Position numbers and translations under genes: made by a program | Shown: piece after piece, positions 8,682-17,855 of the stretch | Position numbering within the stretch: the first letter of the stretch is position 1 | Layout: each line of letters starts with the position of its first letter | Assembly: GCF_003813905.1 (NCBI RefSeq) | Contig: NZ_RPFJ01000011.1 | Coordinates: forward strand, 1-64,000 | Reading direction: 5' to 3' | Source: Aureibaculum marinum | GTDB taxonomy: Bacteria > Bacteroidota > Bacteroidia > Flavobacteriales > Flavobacteriaceae | Length of the DNA stretch: 64,000 bases | Notes under the pieces: model-generated | What the model was told of the DNA's origin: nothing | Databases searched by the model: none | The model's input: the letters and a program-made list of their open reading frames with translations, nothing else

Positions 8682-8707
8682 ATTTTCATTAAGGTCAGAC
8701 AAGTAAC

Positions 8708-9658
8708 TTATTCCTCTAACAATTCATTAATAGCATCTAAATTAGGTGCCAATATAATTTCTATACGTCTGTTTTTAGCTTTTCCTGCTGAGGTGGCATT
8801 ACTTGCTACAGGCATAAACTTACTGCGGCCCGCAGCGGTAACTTGCTTAGGGTCTACATTATTATCAACCAAAATACGTACAATTGCTGTAGCTCTTTTA
8901 GTAGACAAGTCCCAGTTGTCTATTAAAACGCCTTTTCCTCCATAAGGCACATCATCTGTATGTCCTTCAATTAAAACATCAATTTCGGGGTTTTGTGTTA
9001 ACACCTCAGCTAAATTATTAACCGCTCTACGTCCTTCACTATTAACTGCCCAACTACCAGAACTAAACAATAGTTTATTTTCCATTGAAACATACACTTT
9101 ACCATTTTTACGTTCAACAGTTAAACCTTTACCTTCAAAACCTTGTAAAGCTGCAGAAACAGCATCTTTTAATTGTTGCATGGCAGCTTCTTTGGCTGCA
9201 ATTAAACTTTCAAGCTGATCTACTCGAGCTGAACGCTCACTTAATTGACTTTGTAATTCCGCTAATCGGTCACTTTCAGCTGCCAACTTTGCTTCCTTTT
9301 CTTGTAATTCAACCAATAGCTTTCTATTTTCTTCAGCTTTAGCAGACAATTGCTGCTCACTATCATTAGCTAAATTCTTATATTCTGCTTCTAACCTATT
9401 TTTCTTTTCTTCTAATTGATTTACTGCATTGGTAATTCGTTCTTTCTCCTCTTCTAAGTTAGCAAGTTCAGATTGCAGCTTGAGCCTTTCAGCTTCTAAT
9501 TCTTTTTTCTGATCTATTAGATTCTGATTTTCGTTAAATAATGCTTCGTGATTACCACGTAATTTATCATACTTTTCTTCTAACTCGGTATACACTTTTT
9601 TAGAAACACACGAGCTAACTAATGTTACAGTTAAAATTAATAAAGCTAATTTTTTCAT
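8708..9658 (-). CDS. OmpA-family lipoprotein with coiled coil
   Basis: A 316-residue predicted lipoprotein (signal ending LVSSC, Cys17). A long charged coiled coil (about 20-165, Glu/Lys/Leu-rich) is followed by a C-terminal OmpA peptidoglycan-binding domain. That domain has the motifs IEGHTDDVPYGG and NRRIEIIL, and a Trp in NWDLSTKRA. It probably tethers the outer membrane to peptidoglycan. The layout is common in Flavobacteriaceae. It shares a terminator with the thioredoxin operon and is followed at its 5' side by exonuclease III on the same strand, with 42 bases between them. Confidence 0.9.
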   Translation of the reverse strand: MKKLALLILTVTLVSSCVSKKVYTELEEKYDKLRGNHEALFNENQNLIDQKKELEAERLKLQSELANLEEEKERITNAVNQLEEKKNRLEAEYKNLANDSEQQLSAKAEENRKLLVELQEKEAKLAAESDRLAELQSQLSERSARVDQLESLIAAKEAAMQQLKDAVSAALQGFEGKGLTVERKNGKVYVSMENKLLFSSGSWAVNSEGRRAVNNLAEVLTQNPEIDVLIEGHTDDVPYGGKGVLIDNWDLSTKRATAIVRILVDNNVDPKQVTAAGRSKFMPVASNATSAGKAKNRRIEIILAPNLDAINELLEE

Positions 9659-9700
9659 GATATATATTTACTAATTATTATTGATTATAATCTAAATAAA

Positions 9701-10459
9701 CTATTCAATCTCTACACCAATAGGACAATGATCTGAATGTTTGGCTTCTGGCAAAATATATGCTCTTTTAAGTCGGTCTTTTAAAGGTGCTGCGGCCATG
9801 CAGTAATCTATACGCCATCCTTTATTATTATTTCTTGAATTAGCTCTGTAACTCCACCAACTGTAATTATGAGGCTCTTTATTAAAATGCCTAAAAGTAT
9901 CAATAAAACCACTATCAATAAACTTGCCAATCCACTCTCGTTCTACAGGCAAAAACCCAGAAACACCTTTCATTTTCGGATTATGAATATCTATTTCTTG
10001 ATGGCATATATTAAAATCACCACAGATAATTAAATTAGGAACATCTTGTTTCAAATTATTTACATAATCCTGAAATTCATCCATGTAATTTAATTTAAAA
10101 TCTAATCGAGCATCATTAGTACCAGAAGGTAAATATAAGCTCATTACCGAAACATCATCAAAGTCTAAACGTAAGTTTCGACCTTCAAAATCCATAGTTT
10201 GAATACCTGTACCATATTCAACATGATTTGGTTTTAATTTAGACAATATGGCAACACCACTGTATCCTTTTTTTTCAGCCGAAAGCCAATAATGATGTGG
10301 GTAACCTGCTTGTTCAAAAATTTCTAAATCTAACTGGTCTTTATGAGCTTTTGTTTCTTGAATACATATTACATCTGGGTTAGCTGCTTGCAACCATGTC
10401 ATAAATCCCTTTCTTAAAGCTGCTCTTATACCATTTACATTATAAGAAATTATATTCAT
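9701..10459 (-). CDS. xth: Exodeoxyribonuclease III
   Basis: A 252-residue member of the exonuclease/endonuclease/phosphatase family that processes abasic sites and 3' ends in base-excision repair. Motifs are SYNVNGIRAALRKG at the N-terminus, QETKAHK (metal-binding Glu), the GDFNICHQEIDI active-site Asp/Asn, and the terminal SDHCPIGVEIE (catalytic Asp-His). Length is normal. It is followed by an acyl-CoA synthetase gene on the same strand, 35 bases away, with no shared function apparent. Confidence 0.95.
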   Translation of the reverse strand: MNIISYNVNGIRAALRKGFMTWLQAANPDVICIQETKAHKDQLDLEIFEQAGYPHHYWLSAEKKGYSGVAILSKLKPNHVEYGTGIQTMDFEGRNLRLDFDDVSVMSLYLPSGTNDARLDFKLNYMDEFQDYVNNLKQDVPNLIICGDFNICHQEIDIHNPKMKGVSGFLPVEREWIGKFIDSGFIDTFRHFNKEPHNYSWWSYRANSRNNNKGWRIDYCMAAAPLKDRLKRAYILPEAKHSDHCPIGVEIE

Positions 10460-10494
10460 TTATTCTATAGTTTTATTATTAGAGTAAATACATA

Positions 10495-12315
10495 CTAACT
10501 ATTTCTAGTATATAAATCTCTTAACGTTCTTCGCATTACTTTACCAGAAGCAGTTCTAGGCAATTTATCAATTTTTATAAGCTCCGCAGCCTTAAAAAGT
10601 GGATTAAGTTCTTTTTTAATAACAGTATTTATCATCGATAGGTATGATAAATCTTCATCTTTTGATTCTTCTTTAGATTCATTGTTAACATAAAAAATAA
10701 TCAAATTACTTGGTCCGCCATCTTTTGGTGAAACTGCTATAGCGGCTGATTCTTTAACAAAATTTAAGCTATTAACTACTGCTTCTATCTGAACGGAACT
10801 CACTTTTATACCTCCTAAATTCATAGCATCATCTACCCTTCCCATAGCTTTATAATATCCGTTTTCTAAACGGACCAATCGATCTCCATGTCTACGTAAC
10901 TTTTGACCTTTGTATGTTGGAGTTCCTTTATAATAAACATCGTGATGATTTCTATTTAATAACGTTTCAGACAATCCGATTATAGGTGGAATTAAGAATA
11001 ATTCACCTGAATCTGTAGGTTTATTATCTGAATCCATTAAAACAAACTCCCCTCCTAACGCCTGTGTAGAAAAAGTACTTGGAATATTTTCCTGAACTAC
11101 AGTACTAGTTATGTAACCACCTCCTATTTCTGTTCCACCACAATATTCGATTATTGGTTTATGATTTCCCAATTGCATTAAATACTCCATTTCTTTTGGA
11201 TTAGATGCTTCTCCAGTAGAACTAAAACATTTAATAGCACTCCAATCTAAATTTTCAATACACCTAGTTCTAACCCAATGCTTTACAATACTTGGCACTA
11301 CACCCAACATGGTAACCCTGGCATTTTGAACAAACTCTCCAAAATTACGATCAATTGGAGCCCCATAAAACAATGCAATACTCGCTTTATTAATTAATGC
11401 TGAAAAAATTAACCATGGCCCCATCATCCAGCCTAAATTAGTAGGCCAACAGACCACATCATTTTTTTTAATATTATGATGATAATAACCATCAGACGCC
11501 GATTTTATGGGTGTTGTATGCGTCCATGGAATAGCTTTAGGCTCTCCTGTTGTGCCTGATGAAAATAAAATTGTAATTACATCTTTAGGATTTTGAATTA
11601 CACTATTAAATATAGTTTTATCAATTAAAAAATCATCCCAAAATAGATCATCTTCTCTAACATGTTCTAAATCTTTTGTAACTTTAATAATTATTGCCCT
11701 TGGAGCATTTGCTTCAACTACTTTTTCATACAAAGGCAACTTTTTACCTGCCCTCAATAAAAAATCTTGAGTAAAAATTAATTTTGGTTTCGTAATTTTT
11801 AACCGAACTGCAATTTCATTTGGTGTAAAACTATCTGCAACGGTGGCTACAGAAATTCCAGCTTTTATTGCTGCCAAATAGATAGCCACTGCCTCTAAAG
11901 TCATAGGCATATCAATAGCTATTACATCTCCTTTAACTAACCCAGCATTATATAAACTATTAGCAATTTTATTAACTAATTGTTCTAATTGTTTTTGTGA
12001 TATTTTTTGTAATGAGCCATTTTCTTCTTGGTAGATTATAGCTGTAGCATCTTGTTCATTCTGAAAACAGCTATCTACAATATTAAATTGAGCATCTTTT
12101 AACCATTCTGGATTTTCAACATCTTGAAGATTACATACTTCTGAAAAAGGAGTTTTAAAACTAATATTAAGGTTGCTAATGGTCTCAGACCAAAATTCTT
12201 TTTTGTTAGAAACTGACCATTTCCAAAAATCTGAATATTGGGTAAAATGATGTTGTTGCATCATTTTATAGATGTTACTATTTTTTAGAATATCTTCATT
12301 AGGTATCCAGTACAT
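10495..12315 (-). CDS. AMP-forming acyl-CoA synthetase (acetate/acetoacetate-CoA ligase type)
   Basis: A 606-residue ANL-superfamily ligase that activates a carboxylic acid with ATP and transfers it to CoA. Visible are the P-loop ILFSSGTTGEPKAIPW (about 250-265), the ...EYCGGTEIGGGY adenylate-binding core motif, the HGDRLV hinge and the C-terminal acylation-loop lysine in RTASGKVMRR. A long N-terminal ACAS_N-like region is present, as in acetyl-CoA synthetases. The overall pattern resembles the AAE17-like group. Substrate is not decidable from sequence. It ends close to exonuclease III and starts 10 bases after the PBP1A stop. Confidence 0.85.
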   Translation of the reverse strand: MYWIPNEDILKNSNIYKMMQQHHFTQYSDFWKWSVSNKKEFWSETISNLNISFKTPFSEVCNLQDVENPEWLKDAQFNIVDSCFQNEQDATAIIYQEENGSLQKISQKQLEQLVNKIANSLYNAGLVKGDVIAIDMPMTLEAVAIYLAAIKAGISVATVADSFTPNEIAVRLKITKPKLIFTQDFLLRAGKKLPLYEKVVEANAPRAIIIKVTKDLEHVREDDLFWDDFLIDKTIFNSVIQNPKDVITILFSSGTTGEPKAIPWTHTTPIKSASDGYYHHNIKKNDVVCWPTNLGWMMGPWLIFSALINKASIALFYGAPIDRNFGEFVQNARVTMLGVVPSIVKHWVRTRCIENLDWSAIKCFSSTGEASNPKEMEYLMQLGNHKPIIEYCGGTEIGGGYITSTVVQENIPSTFSTQALGGEFVLMDSDNKPTDSGELFLIPPIIGLSETLLNRNHHDVYYKGTPTYKGQKLRRHGDRLVRLENGYYKAMGRVDDAMNLGGIKVSSVQIEAVVNSLNFVKESAAIAVSPKDGGPSNLIIFYVNNESKEESKDEDLSYLSMINTVIKKELNPLFKAAELIKIDKLPRTASGKVMRRTLRDLYTRNS

Positions 12316-12325
12316 CTAAATAAGT

Positions 12326-14620
12326 TTAAAATTCAGGCACTTCTTCAATAGTATTGTCCCCCTCCTTATTGGTTTTATATTTTTCGCAATCTAACTCAAT
12401 AGACAAATTATCAGGTTTTGTAAATGCTTTGTCGCTTATGTTTAACTCAGAATCTGCATAGCATTTTTTCATATACAATGCCCAAATAGGTAACGCCATA
12501 GAAGCCCCTTGTCCTCTACCAATATCTGCAAAATGAATAGCTCTATCTTCACCTCCAACCCATACTCCAGTAGTTAAATTTGGCACAAACCCCATAAACC
12601 ATCCATCAGATTGATTTTGAGTTGTACCAGTTTTACCAGCAATAGGATTGGTAAATTTATAAGGATAGCCGGTTACTATATCATCAGGATATTTACCCGA
12701 TGAAGTTCGAAGACGTAAACCTGAACCTGCGGTGGTTACACCTTCTAATAAATTAACCACTGTATAAGCAGACTCTTCACTCAACACCTCTTTAGTTTCA
12801 GGTGTAAAATTGTCAATAACAGTACCGTTTTTATCTTCAATACGTAATACCATCATCGGTTTTACATACATTCCTTTATTAGGAAACGTATTATAAGCAC
12901 CTGTCATTTCAAACAATGATAAATCTACTGTACCTAAAGCAATAGAAGGAACTGCTAGAATATCACTTTCTATTCCTAAATTATGAGCCAATTTAACAAC
13001 ATTTTCTGGAGTGGTTTTATCAATTAACTGAGCAGTAATAACATTTGTAGAAGTTGCCAATGCATTTTTCAACGTTTTAAATCCTCCATATTTATTGTCA
13101 GAATTTTTTGGTGCCCAATCTTTATCTAATCCATATTTACCTTTTGGTATTGTCCAGATAGTATTAGAAAACTCTTCACACGGAGACAATTGCAATTGAT
13201 TAATCGCAGTCGCATATACAAAAGGTTTAAAGGTTGAACCTACTTGACGTTTACCTTGTTTTACTTGATCGTATTGAAAGTGTTTGTAATTTATACCTCC
13301 TACCCAAGCTTTTACATGACCCGTTTGAGGTTCCATAGACATTATACCTGCCCGCATAAAGTATTTGTAATACCTAATTGAATCTAAAGGAGTCATTATA
13401 GTATCTATTTCACCTTTCCAAGAAAACACACGCATTTCTGTCTTTTCATTAAAAGACTTGATAATATCTTCTTCAGAAACCCCGGCTTTTTTCATTCGCC
13501 TATATCGATTAGACCTTTTCATAGCCGACTCCATATTACGTTTAATTTCTTTTTGAGTTAAATCGAAAAAAGGAGCGTTCTTGTTGTTTTTTTGCTGTTT
13601 GTTAAATACTCTCTGAAGATTTGACATATGTTCTTCCATAGCTTCTTCTGCATATTTTTGCATACGAGAATCTAGAGTAACATAAACTTTTAATCCATCA
13701 CGATAAATATTATATTCTGTTCCATCTGGTTTTTTGTTCTCTTTTACCCAATCTTTTAAAAACCCGCGTAAATATTCTCTAAAATAAGTTGCAACACCGT
13801 AACCAGTATCTTCAGGAGAAAAATCAAGTATTAATGGTAATTTTTGCAAAGAATCTTTTTCCTCTAAAGTAAGTGTTCCATTTTTTTCCATTTGCATTAA
13901 CACCACATTTCTTCGTTGTAACGATTTCTCTTTAGAAATTTCTCTTTTTGGATTGTATTGACGAGGATTTTTAAGCATTGCCACTAATACTGCAGCTTCT
14001 TCGGTTTTTAATTCTTTTGGTTCTTTACCAAAATAAATACGAGCAGCAGAACGTAAACCTACAGCATTATATAAAAAATCTTGTTTATTAAAATACATGG
14101 CTATTATCTCTTCCTTGGTGTATTGACGCTCCAATCTCAAGGCAATAATCCACTCTTTAACTTTTTGAGTTATTCTTTCTATAATATTTTTAGATCCTTC
14201 TCCATGAAATAATAATTTGGCCAATTGTTGTGTAACAGTACTAGCTCCTCCATCTTGACCTAACTTTACTGCAGCCCTAATAGTGCCATAAAAATCAATA
14301 CCTGAATGCTCGTAATAACGCACATCTTCAGTAGCAATTAACGCTTGAACAATATTTTCAGGAATATCTTTATATTTTATAGGTGTTCTATTTTCGTTAA
14401 AATATTTACCTAAGGTTTTATTATCAATAGAAATAACTTCTGTAGCTAGATTGTTTTCAGGATTTTCAAGTTCTTCAAAGCTAGGTAACGGACCAAAAAC
14501 ACCTAAAGATCCCAATAAAAATAGTAACGTGATAAAGCCAAAACCACTAAAAAATAATATCCATAACCATTTGGTATATTTTTTAAATGCTGCTGTATTG
14601 TCTGAATTTTTCTTATTCAT
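12326..14620 (-). CDS. Penicillin-binding protein 1A (bifunctional)
   Basis: A 764-residue class A PBP that polymerises and crosslinks peptidoglycan. It has one N-terminal membrane anchor (about 17-40) and a GT51 glycosyltransferase domain with ATEDVRYYEHSGID and STVTQQLAKLL. The transpeptidase domain carries the SxxK box in GSTFKPF, the SxN box in ATSTNVI and the KTG box in AGKTGTTQNQSDGW. All catalytic boxes are intact. It overlaps the gldH stop by 8 bases and follows ricT-gldH, an order I recall from other flavobacteria, which suggests one transcript. Confidence 0.95.
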   Translation of the reverse strand: MNKKNSDNTAAFKKYTKWLWILFFSGFGFITLLFLLGSLGVFGPLPSFEELENPENNLATEVISIDNKTLGKYFNENRTPIKYKDIPENIVQALIATEDVRYYEHSGIDFYGTIRAAVKLGQDGGASTVTQQLAKLLFHGEGSKNIIERITQKVKEWIIALRLERQYTKEEIIAMYFNKQDFLYNAVGLRSAARIYFGKEPKELKTEEAAVLVAMLKNPRQYNPKREISKEKSLQRRNVVLMQMEKNGTLTLEEKDSLQKLPLILDFSPEDTGYGVATYFREYLRGFLKDWVKENKKPDGTEYNIYRDGLKVYVTLDSRMQKYAEEAMEEHMSNLQRVFNKQQKNNKNAPFFDLTQKEIKRNMESAMKRSNRYRRMKKAGVSEEDIIKSFNEKTEMRVFSWKGEIDTIMTPLDSIRYYKYFMRAGIMSMEPQTGHVKAWVGGINYKHFQYDQVKQGKRQVGSTFKPFVYATAINQLQLSPCEEFSNTIWTIPKGKYGLDKDWAPKNSDNKYGGFKTLKNALATSTNVITAQLIDKTTPENVVKLAHNLGIESDILAVPSIALGTVDLSLFEMTGAYNTFPNKGMYVKPMMVLRIEDKNGTVIDNFTPETKEVLSEESAYTVVNLLEGVTTAGSGLRLRTSSGKYPDDIVTGYPYKFTNPIAGKTGTTQNQSDGWFMGFVPNLTTGVWVGGEDRAIHFADIGRGQGASMALPIWALYMKKCYADSELNISDKAFTKPDNLSIELDCEKYKTNKEGDNTIEEVPEF

Positions 14621-15104
14621 TCGTAATCATTTTTTCAATTTGTATTCCCACATCTGTTACGCCTTTTAATGCTGTTATTCCATCAACTTCCCCACTTTTT
14701 CGCATGGCTTGTTGAATAGAAATATCATAAACACCTGTGGTTGGAAAAATTACATTGGTTTTAAATTCAAGCAGGTTTTCTTTAAGATCAGTTAAACCCT
14801 CTCCTAAAAAATTTCCTTCAACATCTGCCATTTCATATTCTAACGTATCTACAACTCTATAATTGTTAGGAAAATCTATTCCTACTATTAAAAATAAGTT
14901 GCTGTATGCATAATCATTATTATTTCTAAGGTTAATATAGACATTATTTCTTGAAATAGTATCTACGGGACTAAATTGAAACTTAACAATAGAGTCTTTG
15001 TGCCATTCAGCATTTGGAATTGATTTATACTCATTATAAACCAAATTATTAGTACATGAGGTTAAAACTAATAATACGATAACTAAGCTTAATATATTAC
15101 GCAT
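14613..15104 (-). CDS. gldH: Gliding-motility lipoprotein GldH
   Basis: A 163-residue lipoprotein with signal ending LVLTSC (Cys17), starting at the ATG at 15104. The longer open frame upstream only copies the basic tail of ricT in another frame. The body (NEYKSIPN..., VYINLRNNNDYAYSNLFLI, DGITALKGVTDVGI) matches GldH, needed for gliding and associated with the type IX secretion machinery in Flavobacterium johnsoniae. It overlaps ricT by 8 bases at its start and PBP1A by 8 bases at its end, so the three genes are very likely translationally coupled. Confidence 0.9.
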   Translation of the reverse strand: MRNILSLVIVLLVLTSCTNNLVYNEYKSIPNAEWHKDSIVKFQFSPVDTISRNNVYINLRNNNDYAYSNLFLIVGIDFPNNYRVVDTLEYEMADVEGNFLGEGLTDLKENLLEFKTNVIFPTTGVYDISIQQAMRKSGEVDGITALKGVTDVGIQIEKMITNE

Positions 15105-16266
15105 TTTTGCGGGATGATTTTCTTTTATTATTTCTATTTTTTCTTCTTTTGTTGTTCTTCTTCCTTTTTCCTTTATCAAATCTAGTTAAACTATCTTGAC
15201 CAACTACATTTGTAAAAGCAGACGCTGGTTCAGCCTCAACATTAGATTTAGACGCATACATTTCTAAACTAGGAACTTTTTTTCCAGCTTTATTCAATTC
15301 AATAATTTCGTTTACTTGATCAACTTCTAAATCAATCCATTGCATAGGATTATCTTTATATGCATACCAAAGCAACCCTTTAAAAATATCCATTTTCTGA
15401 AAAACAGCTTTTCCTTTTTCAGTTAGTAACCAAATATCCGTTTTTGGGAAATTTTTCAAGGCATCTAAATAAGAATCTAGTTCATAATTTAAACAACATT
15501 TAAGTTTACCACATTGGCCTGCTAATTTTTGAGGATTTAATGATAACTGTTGGTATCTTGCAGCAGAAGTACTTACTGACCTAAAGTCAGTTAACCAAGT
15601 AGAGCAACACAATTCTCTTCCACAAGAGCCAATTCCACCAAGTCTTGCCGCTTCCTGACGCAAACCAACCTGTTTCATTTCCACTCTAATTTTAAAAGTA
15701 GAAGCTAATTCCTTAATTAACAACCTAAAATCTACTCTATCATCTGCGGTGTAGTAAAATGTTGCTTTATTTCCATCTCCTTGAAATTCAATGTCAGAAA
15801 GTTTCATTTTAAGTCCCAGCCTATTAACAATCAACCTTGATTTTCGCTGCACTTCTTGTTCTTTATCTCTAGCTGCTTTCCAAACGTCGATATCACGCTG
15901 TGATGCTTTTCTGTAAATTTGCTTTACATCTTCACTATCATATTTAATCTCCTTTTTACGCATTTGAATTTTAACCAATTCTCCAACTAAGGAAACTGTC
16001 CCAATATCGTGACCTGGAGAAGCTTCAACAGCAACAATATCTCCAATAGAAATAGGTAAATTTTTAGTGTTTTTATAAAAATGTTTTCTGCCGTTTTTAA
16101 AACGGACCTCAACAATATCAAAAGTAGATTGTCCGTTAGGCAAAGTCATGTTAGACAACCAATCAAAAACGGTTAACTTATCACAACTTCCAGTACCACA
16201 ATTTCCGTTACTTTTGCAACCTTTAGGTACGCCATTTGCATCTGTAGAGCAACTATTACAGCTCAT
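15097..16266 (-). CDS. ricT: RicT/YaaT-like PSP1-domain protein
   Basis: A 389-residue PSP1 C-terminal-domain protein. The N-terminus is Cys-rich (six Cys in the first 30 residues). Family motifs follow: AVEASPGHDIGTV, GGIGSCGRELCCSTWL and AGQCGKLKCCLNYE, whose cysteines bind Fe-S clusters in the Bacillus Ric complex. The C-terminus is an unusually basic Lys/Arg/Asn tail of about 25 residues (about 365-389), probably disordered and perhaps nucleic-acid binding. In Bacillus RicT helps RNase Y process mRNAs. Its role in Bacteroidota is less clear. It heads the overlapping ricT-gldH-PBP1A set. Confidence 0.88.
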   Translation of the reverse strand: MSCNSCSTDANGVPKGCKSNGNCGTGSCDKLTVFDWLSNMTLPNGQSTFDIVEVRFKNGRKHFYKNTKNLPISIGDIVAVEASPGHDIGTVSLVGELVKIQMRKKEIKYDSEDVKQIYRKASQRDIDVWKAARDKEQEVQRKSRLIVNRLGLKMKLSDIEFQGDGNKATFYYTADDRVDFRLLIKELASTFKIRVEMKQVGLRQEAARLGGIGSCGRELCCSTWLTDFRSVSTSAARYQQLSLNPQKLAGQCGKLKCCLNYELDSYLDALKNFPKTDIWLLTEKGKAVFQKMDIFKGLLWYAYKDNPMQWIDLEVDQVNEIIELNKAGKKVPSLEMYASKSNVEAEPASAFTNVVGQDSLTRFDKGKRKKNNKRRKNRNNKRKSSRKNA

Positions 16267-16286
16267 ATTTATATTTTATATTTTGA

Positions 16287-16446
16287 GTTATATCTAAAAA
16301 AAGATATAACATAAATTCATGTTTAAATACAATAGATTTTCTACTGTATCGTTTGGTTATAACCCAAACTAATTAATTTGTAAATATAAATATAATTCGT
16401 AACATGAAAAGTTAATAAAATTATATTTAAAATTAGTTACATTTGT
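16287..16446. promoter_or_regulatory. Divergent control region between ricT and the secreted M23 gene
   Basis: On the plus strand TACATTTGT (16438-16446) fits the -7 consensus, 30 bases before the M23 start. Two perfect inverted repeats lie in the same gap. GTTATATC/GATATAAC arms are at 16287-16310 with an 8-base loop, and GTTTGG/CCAAAC arms are at 16351-16369 with a 7-base spacer. The first is within 50 bases of the ricT start and could be a 5'-UTR hairpin or operator. Confidence 0.35.
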
Positions 16447-16475
16447 TTTTGTCTTTTACATCAACCCAACCAATC

Positions 16476-17855
16476 ATGAAAAGATCCTTGTTCGTATTAT
16501 TTATGTTTCCTGTGTTAAGTTTTTCACAAATAACCATAAGCGAAACTTTTGGCAAAGATTTAAAGTTCAATCCCAATAACTCTAGTTGTATTACCCAAGA
16601 AGCAAAGGAAATAATTCAGAAAAAGATTCAAATAAACATTAATAATTTAAAAAAGCAAGGTAAGCTTTCTGTAAAGAAATCAACAGCACAATCCCCTACT
16701 TTTATTTGGCCTGTCAAAAAATCTTCATCGTCAACTTACAATGAAGTATGGGCAATTTCTAATTATGTAGACCATAATGCTTCAACTCCAAACAATTTGC
16801 AAGATTATAATTGTGGCACTCGTACGTATGACACAGATGATGGATACAATCATGCTGGTACAGATATTTTTACATGGCCTTTTTTTTGGGATCAAATGGA
16901 AAACAATATAGCAGAGGTTGTGGCAGCAGCTCCTGGAACAATTATAACCAAGTCTGATGGTCAATTTGACAAAAGTTGTAGCTCTAATAGTAATCCTTGG
17001 AATGCCATTTACCTGCAACATAGTGATGGTAGTGTAACATGGTATGGTCATCTTAAAAATGGAAGCTTAACTTCAAAATCTGTTGGAGACACGGTAGAAG
17101 AAGGAGAGTATTTAGGTATAGTAGGTAGCTCTGGAAATTCAACAGGCCCTCATTTACATTTTGAAGTTTATGATAATAATAATAATTTAATTGACCCTTT
17201 TAGTGGTTCTTGTAACAATATTACATCATGGTGGAAAGAACAACCTGATTATACAGAACCTCAAATTAATGCAGTTCTAACCCATAGTGATGTGCCAAAT
17301 TTATCTACATGTCCTGAGGATGAAACCACAAACATCCAAAATAAATTTTTGCCAAATTCTGACATTTACATGATTGCATATTTTAAAGATCAATTGGAAA
17401 ATACATTAGCATATTATAGAGTTTTTGACCCAAACAATATATTAATTGCTAATTGGTCTGAAAGTTTTACAACCAATTCTACACATTCTTACTGGGGTAG
17501 AAAATTATCTAACCTAGCAACTATAGGCACTTATCGATTAGAAGTAAGGTATGAAGGCAAAGTTGTAAATCACAGCTTTGAAATTAACACCACCTTAGGT
17601 ATAGATGATGAAAAGCTAAAAAGTGTTGCCGTGTCTCCAAATCCATTTGAAAATGATATAAAAATTTCAGGCTTCGCTTTAGAAAAAGACAATTATTACA
17701 TTTCCGTTTTTAATCAATTAGGACAAAAAATAGTGGAAAAAGATGACTTTTCTGAAAATTTAGATTTACATTTTTTGTCAAAAGGAATGTATTTTCTTAA
17801 TATTGGCAACAAGATTACCGGCGGATCTAAAACTTTTAAAATTATTAAAAAATAA
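16476..17855 (+). CDS. Secreted M23 metallopeptidase with T9SS sorting domain
   Basis: A 459-residue exported peptidase. The start is the ATG at 16476 (MKRSLFVLFMFPVLSFSQ), which gives a clean signal peptide. The frame is open 11 codons further but without a signal. The M23 domain has HAGTD (His126, Asp130) and GPHLHFEV (His226, His228), the zinc ligands of lysostaphin-like endopeptidases. The last 75 or so residues, from VAVSPNPFENDI to GSKTFKIIKK, form a type A T9SS C-terminal domain that directs it to the cell surface. The target is probably peptidoglycan crosslinks, its own or foreign. It ends directly against holB with no spacer. Confidence 0.9.
   Translation: MKRSLFVLFMFPVLSFSQITISETFGKDLKFNPNNSSCITQEAKEIIQKKIQININNLKKQGKLSVKKSTAQSPTFIWPVKKSSSSTYNEVWAISNYVDHNASTPNNLQDYNCGTRTYDTDDGYNHAGTDIFTWPFFWDQMENNIAEVVAAAPGTIITKSDGQFDKSCSSNSNPWNAIYLQHSDGSVTWYGHLKNGSLTSKSVGDTVEEGEYLGIVGSSGNSTGPHLHFEVYDNNNNLIDPFSGSCNNITSWWKEQPDYTEPQINAVLTHSDVPNLSTCPEDETTNIQNKFLPNSDIYMIAYFKDQLENTLAYYRVFDPNNILIANWSESFTTNSTHSYWGRKLSNLATIGTYRLEVRYEGKVVNHSFEINTTLGIDDEKLKSVAVSPNPFENDIKISGFALEKDNYYISVFNQLGQKIVEKDDFSENLDLHFLSKGMYFLNIGNKITGGSKTFKIIKK

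Noticed and set aside
15105-15179. Longer start for gldH
   Set aside because: The extra 25 codons are the ricT Lys/Arg tail read in another frame and would bury the lipoprotein signal.
16443-16475. Upstream start for the T9SS M23 peptidase
   Set aside because: The extension overlaps the -7 promoter element and hides the signal peptide that begins at 16476.
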